From the NCBI RefSeq assembly GCF_001687325.1, contig NZ_LZRD01000010.1:1-64000 (forward strand): 64,000 nucleotides of DNA. The letters are read 5' to 3'. Source of the stretch: Streptomyces sp. PTY087I2. GTDB taxonomy: Bacteria; Actinomycetota; Actinomycetes; Streptomycetales; Streptomycetaceae. The translations under genes were made by a program, and so were the position numbers. The notes beneath the pieces are model-generated. The model was not told the origin of the DNA, ran no database searches, and saw only the letters and a program-made list of their open reading frames with translations. Shown here one piece after another: positions 9,229 to 17,014 of the stretch (within the stretch, counting starts at the first letter, position 1; each line of letters opens with the position of its first letter).

Positions 9229-9576
9229 CGTGGTACGTGGGGCGTGGCTGGGCGTCAGCTTCTGTTCCTGAGTGGTCGGTTCCGCGGTACGAGGTCGGGG
9301 GCGCGGGCCTCCGCCGTGCGGCGGAGAGGGTCTCGGCCGGGCGTGCTCCGTGTGAGCGGCCGCCCTGTGCGCCGGTGTGTGCGCCGGTGTCCGCCTCCCC
9401 CTTCGTTCGGGTGAACCGGGCGGGCTCCGCGGGAACGGGAGCGCTGCTTCGACCGGCCGGGAATCACGGGGAGCGGGTGCGCAGGGGGCCGGGGTGCCGC
9501 GTGCTGACGTACGGCATGTCGCGTACGGCGGATTTGGCACAGTGCCGCTCCACGATCAGGCGAACGGGGTGAACGG
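9229..9576. other. 348-bp divergent intergenic region
   Basis: This lies between the four-helix membrane protein gene (minus strand) and the first gene of the hydrolase cassettes (plus strand), so it must carry both promoters. I see no long inverted repeat. Just before the plus-strand GTG, 9560-9577 reads 'gcgaacggggtgaacgggtg', a short imperfect repeat of GAACGGG(G)TG. Confidence 0.5.
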
Positions 9577-9975
9577 GTGAGCGGTGTGGGCGGAGTGACC
9601 GTGGTCGGGCAGCCGGGCGACAGCCGGGACGGGGCGGGGGCGGCCGCCGAGGGAGGGGATCTCCGGCACAGCCGTGGTCCGTGGTTGCGGGCCGCCGGCG
9701 GGGCCGACCAGCTGGTCACGCTCCTTGGCCCCGTGAAGAGCGAACTGGAGGCGGCGCACCAGGGCTTGACCGCTGGGGCCGGAGCGCTGTCCGCGCTGGC
9801 GGAACTGGGTGCCGTACGGGCCTCGTGGGAGCGCCGGATCGCGGACGCCCGTAAGGAGTGCGGGAGCCTCGGCGGGAAGATGCGGGCGGTCGTCCAGAGC
9901 CAGACGCAGGCCAACGAGGCGGTGAAGAGCGGCTTCGACGGGGTGAAGACGCCGAGCGTCGGTGGCGTGCGGTGA
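9577..9975 (+). CDS. small helical protein, WXG100/LXG-partner-like candidate
   Basis: 132 residues starting at GTG 9577. After a glycine-rich N-terminus the protein is almost entirely predicted helix, with a long amphipathic stretch (about residues 40-125), a turn-like 'ALAELGAVRASWERR' in the middle and no signal peptide. This hairpin-of-helices look is that of WXG100-type partners encoded in front of LXG/DUF1023 effectors, but there is no clean W-x-G, so the label is tentative. Its stop overlaps the GTG of the hydrolase gene by GTGA, indicating translational coupling. Confidence 0.6.
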   Translation: MSGVGGVTVVGQPGDSRDGAGAAAEGGDLRHSRGPWLRAAGGADQLVTLLGPVKSELEAAHQGLTAGAGALSALAELGAVRASWERRIADARKECGSLGGKMRAVVQSQTQANEAVKSGFDGVKTPSVGGVR

Positions 9976-11786
9976 GCGGACGGAACGGTGGGGCGGGTTC
10001 CGCCCTGACATGGTCGGCGTTACGTGAGGTGAAGTGCGGCGAACTGGAGCAGGCGGCGGACGGCTGGGGGCGGGTCAGCAACCGGGCGGACGCGGCCCGG
10101 GACCGTATCGAGGGCGAGCTCCTGCCGGGGCTGCGCGATACGCAGAAGGGGGAGGCGCCGGACGCGGCTGTGCGGGGGTTGCGCCGGCTGGGGACGAACT
10201 TCCAGTACATCTACACGGAGTGCGGGCTGCTGCGGACCACGCTGAACAGCCTGGCCCACGAGATCAGGGCCCAGCAGCGGGTGTTGCAGGGGGCGCTGGA
10301 CGATGCGGCGGCGCTGGGGTTCACGGTGCGGGCGGACGGTTCGGTGACGTATCCGGCGGCGGGCGAGGGGCTGATCGACGGGAAGCCGTTGGCGGGCGGG
10401 ACGGCGTCGGGGGTGCCGAACCCCGGCATGGCCCCGCCGACGGGCCTCGTCGCGCCCAATCCGAACGCGGGCAAGGCGCAGGACATCGCGGACCGGGTGG
10501 CGCGGGCGGTCCGTGCGGCGGCCGATGCGGACTGGCGGTACACCAGGATTCTGCGCTCGCTGAAGGCGCACGAGGGGCTGGGCGTTCCGGTGGCGACGTG
10601 GACGGACGCGGCGGCCGATGCGGCGGCGGTGCGGGATGCGGCGCGCGGGTATTTGAAGGACGCGATCCCGCACGATGCGAGTCCGGCGGAACGCAAGGCG
10701 TGGTGGGCGGGGCTGACGGACGAACAGCGCGAGGAGTACCTCGCGGTGTACCCGGACCAGATCGGGAACCTGGACGGGATTCCGGCCCTGGTGCGGGACG
10801 CGGCGAACCGGGACAACCTCCAGTTGCTGATGGGGAAGCTGGAGGGGCGGGACGACGGCGATTCGGCGACGAAGCTTGCGGCGCTGCGGGAGATCGACCG
10901 GCAGCTGCGGGCGGTGCCGGAGGCGGGGCAGCCGCCGATGTACCTGCTCGGGATCGGGGATCAGGGGAACGGGCGGGCGATCGTGTCGTACGGGAATCCG
11001 GATACGGCGCGGAATGTGGCGGCTTATGTGCCGGGGTTGAATACGTCGTTGGACGAGGAGTTTGCTGTTGGTGATTTGAAGCGGGCGCGTGACACCTCCT
11101 TGGCGGCGAGGGAGATTGACGATTCCACTGCGGCGATTGTCTGGTTGGGCTACGACGCGCCTCAGAGCCCGGACGGGATGAGCAGCTTTGCTGTTGCAGG
11201 AACGGAAAGAGCGGAGGTCGGCGGGCGGGCATTCAACGAGTTCATGTCCGGGCTGAATGTATCGAATGACCACAGCGATCCGCACATGACGGCTATTGGG
11301 CACTCGTATGGTTCGAGAACGGTTGGAGCTGCCACACAGCAGGGTGATGGGATTCCCGGGGTCGATGACATCGTCCTGGTCGGCAGTCCGGGACTCGGAG
11401 TGGACCGTGCGGAGGATCTCAAAGTGGGAAGAGATCACGTATTCGTTGGTGCCGCTGAGAATGACGTGGTGACTCACCTGCCATCCAAGAAAAATGCGTT
11501 GCTTGCTGCAGCCGGGAGCGCGCTCGGAGAGGCGGGATCACTGGCGGTAGATCTGGTTCATCAGGGAGATGGTGGCCTGTGGTTCGGAGAAGATCCGGCG
11601 AGCGAAGAGTTTGGTGCGCGGCGCTTCGCAGTGGATCCGGGGCCGCCATTGATCGGTCTTGGTCGCCCCTCGATCGACGCGCATTCGCAGTACTTCGACC
11701 CGGAGCTGGATTCTTCGTCGGCCGACAGTATTGCGATGGTTGTTGCGGGGGCTGGCCATAAGGTCAAGCAGGAGGGAGCCCGTTGA
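9972..11786 (+). CDS. DUF1023-type alpha/beta hydrolase with helical N-terminal domain (cassette 1)
   Basis: 604 residues from the GTG overlapping the previous stop. Residues 1-110 are helical (L-x-W-S-A-L-R-E-V opening), resembling LXG/WXG-type export domains. A central 'PAERKAWWAGLTDEQREEYL...IGNLDGIPALVRDAANRDNL' block and a C-terminal alpha/beta hydrolase fold follow. The nucleophile elbow is G-H-S-Y-G-S with Ser at residue 445, the mark of DUF1023 proteins found across actinobacteria. There is no signal peptide or membrane helix. From about base 11040 to the end, GC falls well below the flanks, and the hydrolase C-terminus belongs to that lower-GC block. It overlaps the downstream lipoprotein gene. 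Predicted: secreted or surface esterase-like protein; substrate unknown. Confidence 0.82.
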   Translation: MSGRNGGAGSALTWSALREVKCGELEQAADGWGRVSNRADAARDRIEGELLPGLRDTQKGEAPDAAVRGLRRLGTNFQYIYTECGLLRTTLNSLAHEIRAQQRVLQGALDDAAALGFTVRADGSVTYPAAGEGLIDGKPLAGGTASGVPNPGMAPPTGLVAPNPNAGKAQDIADRVARAVRAAADADWRYTRILRSLKAHEGLGVPVATWTDAAADAAAVRDAARGYLKDAIPHDASPAERKAWWAGLTDEQREEYLAVYPDQIGNLDGIPALVRDAANRDNLQLLMGKLEGRDDGDSATKLAALREIDRQLRAVPEAGQPPMYLLGIGDQGNGRAIVSYGNPDTARNVAAYVPGLNTSLDEEFAVGDLKRARDTSLAAREIDDSTAAIVWLGYDAPQSPDGMSSFAVAGTERAEVGGRAFNEFMSGLNVSNDHSDPHMTAIGHSYGSRTVGAATQQGDGIPGVDDIVLVGSPGLGVDRAEDLKVGRDHVFVGAAENDVVTHLPSKKNALLAAAGSALGEAGSLAVDLVHQGDGGLWFGEDPASEEFGARRFAVDPGPPLIGLGRPSIDAHSQYFDPELDSSSADSIAMVVAGAGHKVKQEGAR

Positions 11787-12328
11787 GGTGTCCGATTCTT
11801 CCTGTGGTGGTCGCCGGATATATTGCTCTGGCGACAGTAATCGGTTGTTCGGCAAATGAGGATTCAAGTATGGATATGCAAGCTGCTGCGGAACGGTCTG
11901 ATGAGATTCTGGATTCAGTTCTCCAGGAGATTCGGCCGGAGTTGCGGTGGGCGCATGGGCCCACGACTGTGGGTGGTTGCGATGTGTCACGTAGGCGCGT
12001 CGTCATGACGGAAATCTCCGCCGAAAGAAGGGGGAATCTTTTAGGAGTGGTGGATCGGTTCTGGCGTAAGAGGGGGTATCACATGACGGCTATCAATAAT
12101 GATGTGGATTATCCGGCCATCTATGCTCGGACTCGGGATGGTTTCGGTGTGAGGCTCCGCATCGGAGGAAAGGGGCAAGCCTTCTTTCAGGTAGACACCC
12201 CATGCGTCCGCCACTCCGAGGTCGCCCGCTCCACCAGCCCGGCCACCGCGTTCCTCGAGCCCGGGGTGGAGATCATCCCCCGCCCCAACATCCACTCCGA
12301 CTTCTGGTCGGCGGGGAGCGGGTCGTGA
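11783..12328 (+). CDS. lipoprotein, cassette 1 partner (TTA-containing)
   Basis: 181 residues starting at TTG 11783, which overlaps the hydrolase stop (TTGA) and has a strong GGAGGGAG site 5 bases upstream. Signal peptide with lipobox A-T-V-I-G-C (Cys about residue 22). The mature part is about 40-50% identical by eye to the protein at 14928-15515 (shared M-D-M-Q, W-A-H-G-P-T-T, F-W-R-K, G-F-G-V, K-G-Q-A-F). Codon 87 (12041-12043) is TTA, so translation should depend on the bldA tRNA in a Streptomyces. GC is low up to about 12180. Possible roles are immunity protein, chaperone or inhibitor of the adjacent hydrolase; this is inference only. Confidence 0.8.
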   Translation: MRCPILPVVVAGYIALATVIGCSANEDSSMDMQAAAERSDEILDSVLQEIRPELRWAHGPTTVGGCDVSRRRVVMTEISAERRGNLLGVVDRFWRKRGYHMTAINNDVDYPAIYARTRDGFGVRLRIGGKGQAFFQVDTPCVRHSEVARSTSPATAFLEPGVEIIPRPNIHSDFWSAGSGS

Positions 12329-12561
12329 TCGGGCCAGGGTGGCTTAACTCGGTTGGTACGCAAGGGGTTTGAGCCCTGTATTGGGTCCTGGGGCCCATGT
12401 CGTGCCCCCGCCCCCTGTGGTCGCATACGTGGAGTGACCGACCTGTCGCCCGTTCCGCCCACTCACGAGGTAGGGGACTGCTCTTGTCCGGCATACGAAG
12501 AAGCGCGGTCCCTGTTGGCGTCGATGTAAGCGCTGCCGTAGCGGGTTCGGGTGGGCGGTTG

Positions 12562-14931
12562 ATGCCCCGGCCCTTGCAGGCCACGCTGATCCTTCTTCAC
12601 GTTCTCTTCGTGGCCACCCTGGTGGGTGCGATCCGGGCCCTGTCGACCGCCTCCTCGGTGGACGCGGTCGACGGGTACCTCCTCGGGTTGCTGCTCTACG
12701 CCGCGTTACCCGGGGTCGCCGTCTTCGTACTCTCGCTGTACGTCCGTCACGGCGGCGTTCGCGTCCGGTACGGGCTCCTCGCCGTGCTGGCCTGGATCGT
12801 CCTCGGCGCCCTCGCCGAGCTGAGCGGCGGGGCCGAGGGGCAGGGCATCGCGCGGCTGGTCCTGCCGGTGGCCGCCATCGTCCTGCTGTGCCGGCCCGAA
12901 AGCCGCCGGTGGTTCCGCAGCGGACCGGACCAACGCGCCGAGCAACGGCTGTTCAGCTTCGCCCGGATGATGAAGTTCCGGCGCGACGGTGGGCAGACCG
13001 CGCTGGAGTACCTCGGCCTCGTCCTGGTCGTCGTCGCTCTCGTCGGCGGGCTCATGGCCACGGGGACCGGGCAGCAGCTCACCGCGGAGATCCGCAGCGC
13101 GATCTGTGAACTGACCGGCAGTTCTTGCCCGGCCCCGGGGCGCGACGTCGTGGCCGGTGACGGCAGTGCGAGCGGGAGCGCCGGCGGGAGCGCCGGCGGC
13201 CGTGGGGACTATGGCTCCCCTGGCGCCGGTGCCGACGGCGGTGGTGGGGAAGGCGGTGAGTCCAGCCTCACCGGTGGTACCGGCAGCACCGGTACCAGCG
13301 GTGAGAACGGCACCTCCACCGGCACCTCCACCGGAGCCCCCGGCACCAGCGGCTCCACCGGCTCCACCGGAGCCCCCGGCACCACCGGTTCCACCAGCTC
13401 CACCGGAACCCCGGACACCACCACCGGAGCCCCCTCCGAAACCGCCTCCTCCGAAACCTCCCCCCAAACCGACCTCCTCACGCCGGTTGACGCGGGTAGA
13501 CCCCCCGGCCCCAACGGCGGCGGCTTCCTCGACGGGTTCCTGGGGGACGGGCTGGGCGGTGACGTCCGCGGGGTCGTCGATGCTGTTCTGCGGCCCGGGG
13601 AGACCGGGCAGCGCATCGTCGATCAGTGGGCGCGCGACACCCGTGGCGCGGAACAGAAGTGGGCGCGGGGTGACTTCATCGGCGCGGCCTGGGACTGGAA
13701 CAAGGCCGTCGGCGGGGCCGGCGCCGGGCTGGCGATACCCGGGTCCGGGGCGCGGGTCGACGCCGAGGTGCGGGACGCCGAGCGCGCCCACCTCAGCGCG
13801 CGGATCCCGCAGAACGCCACGCCCGCCCAGCGCAAGGCCTGGTGGGACGGGCTCTCGCCGGAGGAGCGGGAGCGGTACATCGAGCTCGTCCCGGAGCGGA
13901 TCGGCAACCTCGACGGCATCCCGGTCCTCGCCCGGGACGCCGCCAACCGACGTAACCTTCCGGCCCTCATCGACAAGCTGGAGGGCGTCGACACCGACAA
14001 GGCCCGCGACCAGCTGGCCGGGCTGCGCGAGATCGAGCGGCAGTTGAACGAGAACGGGAAGCCGCCCATGTATCTCATCGGGATCGGGGACGAGGGGAAC
14101 GGGCGGGCCATTGTCTCCTTCGGGAATCCTGACGTGTCGCAGCATGTGTCCGCTTACGTGCCCGGGCTCAACACCTCCCTCGACGAGGAGTTCGCCAAGA
14201 ACGACCTCGGGCGGGCCCGCGACACCGCGATCGGGGCTCAGGGGTACGACGAGTCCACGGCGTCCATCGTCTGGCTCGGGTACGACGCCCCGCAGCTGCC
14301 GGACAAGGACGGGGTGGCGGGCTACTTCGCCGTCATGGGGACCGGGCGCGCCGAGAAGGGCGGGGCCGCCTACCGCGACTTCATGGACGGGATCTCCGTC
14401 ACCAACCAGAACAAGGACCCGCACCTCACCGCCATCGGGCACTCCTACGGGTCCCGGACCGTCGGCGCCGCGGCCGCCCGGCCCGGCGGGATACCCGGGG
14501 TCGACGACATCATCCTCGTCGGCAGCCCGGGCGTCGGCGTCGATCACGCCGTGGACCTCGGCGTCGGCAGTGAGCACGTCTTCGTGGGGGCCGCCGCCAA
14601 CGACCCGGTGACCAAGCTGCCCTCGAAGACCCAGGTCGTGGTGGGCGGGCTCGGGCTGGTCCTGGGCGGTCCCGGCGGGGCGTACATCGCCGGGGATCTC
14701 GCCGATCCGGGTGACGACGACCTCTGGTTCGGGAAGGATCCCGCGAGCAAGGCGTTCGGGGCCCGGCGCTTCCCGGTGGCCGACGGGCCGCCCCTCGTCA
14801 GCGGGAGCGGCATCAGCCTGGACTCGCACTCGAACTACTTCAGCCCGGAACGCGACGCCGTGTCCGCGGACAGCATCGCCCTGATCGTGTCGGGCAACGC
14901 CGACCGGCTCAAGATGGAGGAACCGAAGTGA
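12562..14931 (+). CDS. DUF1023-type hydrolase fused to membrane region and Flp-pilin-like helix (cassette 2)
   Basis: 789 residues from ATG 12562; the frame is open from 12397 but that part looks non-coding. Order: about four membrane helices (residues 6-110), then M-K-F-R-R-D-G-G at 137-144 followed by Q-T-A-L-E-Y and a hydrophobic helix (145-168). Gly at -1, Glu at +5 and Tyr at +6 are exactly the class III (Flp/TadE) prepilin peptidase signature. Next is a collagen-like Gly/Ser/Thr/Pro linker (about 200-305), then the same block order as cassette 1: A-Q-R-K-A-W-W-D-G-L, R-I-G-N-L-D-G-I-P, and G-H-S-Y-G-S with Ser628. It overlaps the lipoprotein gene at 14928. Alternatively the 4-helix part and the pilin-hydrolase were once separate genes. 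Confidence 0.82.
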   Translation: MPRPLQATLILLHVLFVATLVGAIRALSTASSVDAVDGYLLGLLLYAALPGVAVFVLSLYVRHGGVRVRYGLLAVLAWIVLGALAELSGGAEGQGIARLVLPVAAIVLLCRPESRRWFRSGPDQRAEQRLFSFARMMKFRRDGGQTALEYLGLVLVVVALVGGLMATGTGQQLTAEIRSAICELTGSSCPAPGRDVVAGDGSASGSAGGSAGGRGDYGSPGAGADGGGGEGGESSLTGGTGSTGTSGENGTSTGTSTGAPGTSGSTGSTGAPGTTGSTSSTGTPDTTTGAPSETASSETSPQTDLLTPVDAGRPPGPNGGGFLDGFLGDGLGGDVRGVVDAVLRPGETGQRIVDQWARDTRGAEQKWARGDFIGAAWDWNKAVGGAGAGLAIPGSGARVDAEVRDAERAHLSARIPQNATPAQRKAWWDGLSPEERERYIELVPERIGNLDGIPVLARDAANRRNLPALIDKLEGVDTDKARDQLAGLREIERQLNENGKPPMYLIGIGDEGNGRAIVSFGNPDVSQHVSAYVPGLNTSLDEEFAKNDLGRARDTAIGAQGYDESTASIVWLGYDAPQLPDKDGVAGYFAVMGTGRAEKGGAAYRDFMDGISVTNQNKDPHLTAIGHSYGSRTVGAAAARPGGIPGVDDIILVGSPGVGVDHAVDLGVGSEHVFVGAAANDPVTKLPSKTQVVVGGLGLVLGGPGGAYIAGDLADPGDDDLWFGKDPASKAFGARRFPVADGPPLVSGSGISLDSHSNYFSPERDAVSADSIALIVSGNADRLKMEEPK

Positions 14932-15515
14932 GGCGAGCGAAGCGGGCCCTGCCCCCCGTCGCGGTGGTCCTGGTCCTGGCCCTCGGGGTTCCGCTGGCCG
15001 GGTGCGGGAGTGAGAGCGGTTCGCGGGGGGACACCACCAGTGCCGGGAAGGAGGAAGGCATGGACATGCAGGAAGCCGCCGAGCAGTCCGACGCCATGCT
15101 CGATGCCGTCCTGGACGGCATCGATCCCGATGTGCAGTGGGCCCATGGGCCCACCACCACCCGCGCCTGCGGGGTGACCCGTCGGCGTACCGTCATGACC
15201 ATCGTCTCCGCCGAGCGCCGGCAGACATTCCTCGATCGGGCGGAGAACTTCTGGCGGAAGAACGACTACCGGATCAAGGCCGTCAACAAGGACGAGAAGT
15301 TCCCTGCGGTCTACGCGGTCACCAAGAGCGGATTCGGTGTCAGCGTCTCCTTCCGGGGGAAGGGGCAGGCCTTCCTGGAGGCCGACAGCCCCTGTGTGAA
15401 GGAGTCGAAGGTCGCCGCCCCCACCTCCGAACCGAACGGTCCCGCCTACAAGGACGTCTATCCGCTGCCCCGGCCCAACGTCCGTTCCGACTTCTGGTCG
15501 GGGGAGGGGGAATGA
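14928..15515 (+). CDS. lipoprotein, cassette 2 partner
   Basis: 195 residues from GTG 14928, overlapping the hydrolase stop (GTGA) with GGAGGAA about 6 bases upstream. Signal peptide with lipobox V-P-L-A-G-C (Cys at residue 25). Paralogue of the lipoprotein at 11783-12328, with the same conserved blocks: M-D-M-Q-E-A-A-E, W-A-H-G-P-T-T, V-T-R-R-R-T-V-M-T, F-W-R-K, G-F-G-V, K-G-Q-A-F-L, F-W-S-G near the end. Two conserved cysteines flank the domain. GC is normal for the genome, unlike cassette 1. The fixed order hydrolase-lipoprotein in both copies argues for a functional pair. Confidence 0.82.
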   Translation: MRRAKRALPPVAVVLVLALGVPLAGCGSESGSRGDTTSAGKEEGMDMQEAAEQSDAMLDAVLDGIDPDVQWAHGPTTTRACGVTRRRTVMTIVSAERRQTFLDRAENFWRKNDYRIKAVNKDEKFPAVYAVTKSGFGVSVSFRGKGQAFLEADSPCVKESKVAAPTSEPNGPAYKDVYPLPRPNVRSDFWSGEGE

Positions 15516-15651
15516 GACCCCGTCAGCTCTGTTACCTGTGAGCCGTCGGCGCCCCCGTGTGCTTCGGGTGCGCCGGTGGTGTGCCGCGTATGACTCGTAC
15601 ACACCGTCGAAAACATCCCTGAAGCGTGCCCCGATGGGGGATGGTTGAGGG

Positions 15652-16662
15652 GTGCGGAAATTCTGGGTGTTCGGTGGCATCGGCGTCGGCATGGTCATGT
15701 GCTTCCTGGCGCTGCTCGTCGTCGGTACGTACTCCGCCGCCGCCGGGCTCGCCGGGTCGGGGGGCGGCGGCGCCGTCGCCCTGGCCAAGGGGGCCGTGCC
15801 CGCGCGTTTCCAGCCGCTGGTGCAGAAGTGGGGCAACCTCTGTCCCGCCATCAACCCGGCCCTGCTCGCCGCGCAGTTGTACCAGGAGAGCGGCTGGAAC
15901 CCGCGGGCGCAGAGCCACGCCGCCGCGCAGGGCATCGCCCAGTTCATCCCCGGCACCTGGGCCACGCACGGGATCGACGGCAACGGCGACGGCAAGCGGG
16001 ACGTGTGGGACCCCGCCGACGCGATCCCCTCGGCCGCCTCGTACGACTGCGAGCTCGCCGGGTACGTGAAGAAGGTGCCGGGCGACCCGACGGACAACAT
16101 GCTCGCCGCGTACAACGCCGGCGCCTACGCCGTCATCAAGTACGGCGGTGTGCCTCCTTATAAAGAGACGCAGAACTACGTCAAGATCATTCGATCCCTG
16201 GAGAAGAGCTTCGCCCGGCCCGTCGGCCGGGTCGCACCCTCCCGGCAGGCCGCCGGGGCCATCTACTTCGCCCAGAAGAAGCTCGGCACGCCGTATCTGT
16301 GGGGCGGCAACGGTACGCCCGAGCAGCAGGGGCGGTTCGACTGTTCCGGGCTGACCCAGGCCGCGTACCGGACTGTCGGGATCGAGCTGCCGCGCGTTGC
16401 CAACGACCAGTACAACGCCGGGCCGCATCCCTCGCGGGACGAGCTGCTCCCGGGCGATCTCGTGTTCTTCTCCGACGACCTCACCAATTCGCGGGCCATC
16501 CGGCACGTCGGGTTGTACGTCGGGGGCGGCTATATGATCAATGCGCCGTTCACCGGGGCGGTCATCCGGTTCGACAAGATCGATACGCCGGACTACTTCG
16601 GTGCGACCCGGGTCACCAAGGACGGAGCCGCCGCCCTGCCGACCGATCTGCCCACGGGGTGA
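15652..16662 (+). CDS. bifunctional cell-wall hydrolase: SLT lytic transglycosylase plus NlpC/P60 peptidase
   Basis: 336 residues with an N-terminal membrane anchor or signal (about 5-32). The SLT domain (about 50-180) has the catalytic Glu in Q-L-Y-Q-E-S-G-W-N (E79), then G-I-A-Q-F-I-P-G-T-W, and A-A-Y-N-A-G-A-Y. The NlpC/P60 domain (about 198-325) has the catalytic Cys in F-D-C-S-G-L (C231) and His in I-R-H-V-G-L-Y (H285). It would cleave both the glycan strand and the stem peptide in the wall. This two-domain form is also seen in conjugative systems (VirB1-like plus p60), so its place beside the secretion-like operon may be functional. The GTG start at 15652 is preceded by GAGG. Confidence 0.93.
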   Translation: MRKFWVFGGIGVGMVMCFLALLVVGTYSAAAGLAGSGGGGAVALAKGAVPARFQPLVQKWGNLCPAINPALLAAQLYQESGWNPRAQSHAAAQGIAQFIPGTWATHGIDGNGDGKRDVWDPADAIPSAASYDCELAGYVKKVPGDPTDNMLAAYNAGAYAVIKYGGVPPYKETQNYVKIIRSLEKSFARPVGRVAPSRQAAGAIYFAQKKLGTPYLWGGNGTPEQQGRFDCSGLTQAAYRTVGIELPRVANDQYNAGPHPSRDELLPGDLVFFSDDLTNSRAIRHVGLYVGGGYMINAPFTGAVIRFDKIDTPDYFGATRVTKDGAAALPTDLPTG

Positions 16663-17014
16663 CGTCTGCCCACGGGTGACGTACGTCTCGCGCGGGCTTC
16701 CGGAGCGGCGAAGGGTGCTGACGGGCAGTCGGCCCTGGCGGGAACTCTCCGTTAAGCCTGGGCCCTGAGCTGCGACGACGAGTCACTCTTCGATAACGTC
16801 ATAGTGATCATTCGGTGGAGAGCGGAACGCGCGCGACGCCCGGGCCGTTCCCTGGACAGGGAACGGGAACGCCATACGCACTGACCATGCGTCGCAGTGA
16901 AGCTGTGCGGTGCAGTGCGGTAACGGATCGCACCGGATACGGGGGTTCGACCAGGGCGGCGCGCAAGGACGCGCGTCGTAGCAGAGAAGCAGACAAGGCA
17001 AGGGGCCGCAGCAG
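16663..17014. other. 352-bp intergenic region upstream of the PAP2 gene
   Basis: No coding potential is seen on either strand beyond short shadows. It holds the perfect inverted repeat at 16845-16866 and a relatively AT-rich segment at 16785-16812 (ttcgataacgtcatagtgatcatt) that may contain promoter elements for the downstream gene. Confidence 0.6.
16845..16866. promoter_or_regulatory. perfect inverted repeat, candidate operator
   Basis: Two 10-bp arms, ccgttccctg and cagggaacgg, are separated by 2 bases. The compact symmetrical form fits a dimeric repressor site better than a terminator, since no T run follows. It lies 148 bases upstream of the PAP2 gene. The cognate regulator is not apparent. 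Confidence 0.5.

Noticed and set aside
9560..9577. gtgaacgggtgag as PHO boxes
   Set aside because: The two TCACC-like cores are 8 bases apart on the reverse strand, not 11, so the register is wrong.
9858..9971. Longer start for hydrolase 1 inside the preceding gene
   Set aside because: The GTG at 9972 overlaps the previous stop, the usual coupled arrangement, and the upstream part is a shadow of the helical protein.
10020..11477. 485-codon minus-strand frame opposite hydrolase 1
   Set aside because: Arg/Pro/His-rich antisense shadow; the plus strand carries the conserved G-H-S-Y-G-S protein.
12397..12561. N-terminal extension of hydrolase 2
   Set aside because: 55 residues without hydrophobic or conserved pattern and no ribosome site at 12397.
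15541..15651. c-di-AMP (ydaO) riboswitch before the wall hydrolase
   Set aside because: The space is only about 110 bases and conserved ydaO blocks are not visible.
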